Shown: piece by piece, positions 14,265 through 14,902 of the stretch
Numbering within the stretch: the stretch's first letter is position 1
Layout: each line of letters begins with the position of its first letter
Source of the DNA: CALCHX01 sp035761165
GTDB taxonomy: Bacteria; Gemmatimonadota; Gemmatimonadetes; Gemmatimonadales; Gemmatimonadaceae
Direction: 5' to 3'
Length of the DNA: 14,902 bases
NCBI GenBank assembly: GCA_035761165.1
Contig: DASTRO010000074.1
Span: forward strand, 1 to 14,902
Translations under genes and position numbers: made by a program
The notes under the pieces: generated by a model
The model's database searches: none
Seen by the model: the letters and a program-made list of their open reading frames with translations, nothing else
Told to the model about the DNA's origin: nothing

Positions 14265-14327
14265 GTGAGCACCCCCACCGCGCCCCACGGCCCACGGCCC
14301 ACGGCACGACCGATGACCGCGCAATGA
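14265..14327 (+). CDS. Candidate 20-codon leader ORF overlapping the cheB start
   Basis: GTG to TGA, 20 residues (VSTPTAPHGPRPTARPMTAQ). Its stop (14325-14327) overlaps the ATG at 14324 in an ATGA arrangement, typical of translational coupling. Six bases separate its GTG from a TATGTT box, so it could be leaderless. The middle is made of a 7-bp tandem repeat (CCCACGG x3), so the open frame could be chance. The peptide matches nothing I recognise. Confidence 0.3.
   Translation: MSTPTAPHGPRPTARPMTAQ
14284..14304 (+). repeat. 7-bp tandem repeat CCCACGG x3
   Basis: Three exact copies, 14284-14290, 14291-14297 and 14298-14304, between the possible -10 box and the cheB-type start. As the unit is not a multiple of three, copy number changes would shift the frame between the GTG at 14265 and the cheB frame. 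Confidence 0.85.
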
Positions 14328-14902
14328 CGCCGGCCGGCGGCCTGGACGGCCCGCAGCCGGCCAGGGCCGTCATCGTGATCGGTGCCTCGGCCGACGGCGT
14401 GGAGGCGCTGCAGGAGGTCATCTCCCGCCTGCCAGCCGACCTGCCGGCGGCCGTGCTCGTCGTGCTGCACGTCGCCAGCGGCGCGCCCAGCGTGCTGCCG
14501 CGCATCCTGGACCGGCGTGCCGCGCTCGGCGTCAGTCACGCGCGGGACGGCGAGCCGATCGTGCCGGGGCACGTCTTCGTCGCGCCGCCCGACTTCCATC
14601 TGCTGGTGAAGGACGGCCGGCTGAAGCTGCTGCGCGGCCCGCGCGAGAACGGCGTGCGACCGGCGGTGGACCCGCTCTTCCGCTCGGCCGCGGACGCGTA
14701 CGGCCCCGCCGTCGTCGGCGTCGTGCTCTCCGGCACGCTGGACGACGGCACGCTCGGCCTGGGGATGATCAAGCGCGCCGGCGGGCTCGCCGTCGTGCAG
14801 GATCCCGACGAGGCGCTGTTCGACGGCATGCCCCGCAACGCGGTGGAACGCGTGCGGGTGGATCACGTGGTCCCGCTGGCGGAGATCGCGCCGCTACTGG
14901 CG
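14324..14902 (+). CDS. Stand-alone CheB-type protein-glutamate methylesterase (cut by window end)
   Basis: 193 residues are visible, running off the window end with no stop. The sequence is the CheB catalytic domain, which removes methyl groups from (or deamidates) chemoreceptors. The three expected catalytic residues are present by hand alignment: Ser22 in GASADG (usually GASTGG, so the first glycine is changed), His49 in VVLHVA, and Asp141 in SGTLDDGT. SGTLDDGT is characteristic of the orphan CheB class rather than the enteric GMGxDG. There is no N-terminal receiver domain, unlike the classical two-domain CheB, so the usual phosphorylation control is missing. The visible end (VDHVVPLAEIAPLL) matches the end of the domain, so a single-domain protein would stop soon; a fusion to CheR or kinase domains beyond the edge is possible. 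The start is the ATG at 14324, overlapping a possible leader ORF. Confidence 0.88.
   Translation, partial: MTPAGGLDGPQPARAVIVIGASADGVEALQEVISRLPADLPAAVLVVLHVASGAPSVLPRILDRRAALGVSHARDGEPIVPGHVFVAPPDFHLLVKDGRLKLLRGPRENGVRPAVDPLFRSAADAYGPAVVGVVLSGTLDDGTLGLGMIKRAGGLAVVQDPDEALFDGMPRNAVERVRVDHVVPLAEIAPLLA

Overview
High-GC bacterial chromosomal DNA with strong G/C preference at third codon positions. The layout (a PadR repressor overlapping a long duplicated orphan ABC permease, GGDEF-EAL and histidine kinase signalling genes, leaderless-looking starts, and repeat-filled intergenic gaps) suggests Gemmatimonadota or a related phylum such as Acidobacteriota. That placement is inference; there is no rRNA or other marker gene here. 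No phage, insertion sequence, CRISPR array, tRNA or rRNA was seen.

Left third (1-3743): a possible 27-codon small gene (42-125) with a good ribosome binding site lies just before a textbook intrinsic terminator (159-196). A MATE-family efflux transporter (242-1705) follows, then a CLC chloride channel/antiporter with two CBS domains (1770-3743). The CLC gene seems to start as a leaderless transcript from a TATACT box 6 bp upstream. All are on the plus strand.

Middle (3744-8347): a roughly 600-bp gene-free gap ends in a perfect 8+3+8 inverted repeat (4260-4278), the likely operator of the PadR regulator at 4347-4709. The PadR stop overlaps the start of an ADOP-type duplicated permease (4709-7498), forming the usual regulator/permease unit without an ABC ATPase. 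An 850-bp gene-free stretch then holds several kinds of repeat: short tandem arrays with a G-quadruplex motif, a long REP-like double hairpin, and two copies of a dispersed repeat in opposite orientation.

Right third (8348-14902): a type I ABC exporter half-transporter (8348-10216, +) converges on a PAS-GGDEF-EAL protein (10346-12160, -) across a purine/pyrimidine-rich inverted repeat. The GGDEF-EAL gene diverges from a PAS-GAF histidine kinase (12442-14217, +) across a gap with a 7-bp repeat/palindrome. A stand-alone CheB-type methylesterase (14324 to the window edge) follows the kinase. These last three genes form a small signalling group (c-di-GMP turnover, phosphorelay, chemotaxis-like modification); a functional link between them is inferred from position only.

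No clearly new multi-gene system is evident. The most interesting signals are regulatory or structural: the small ORF/terminator leader ahead of the MATE gene, the leaderless CLC start, the PadR operator, the repeat cluster, and the 20-codon leader ORF with a 7-bp repeat that overlaps the cheB start.
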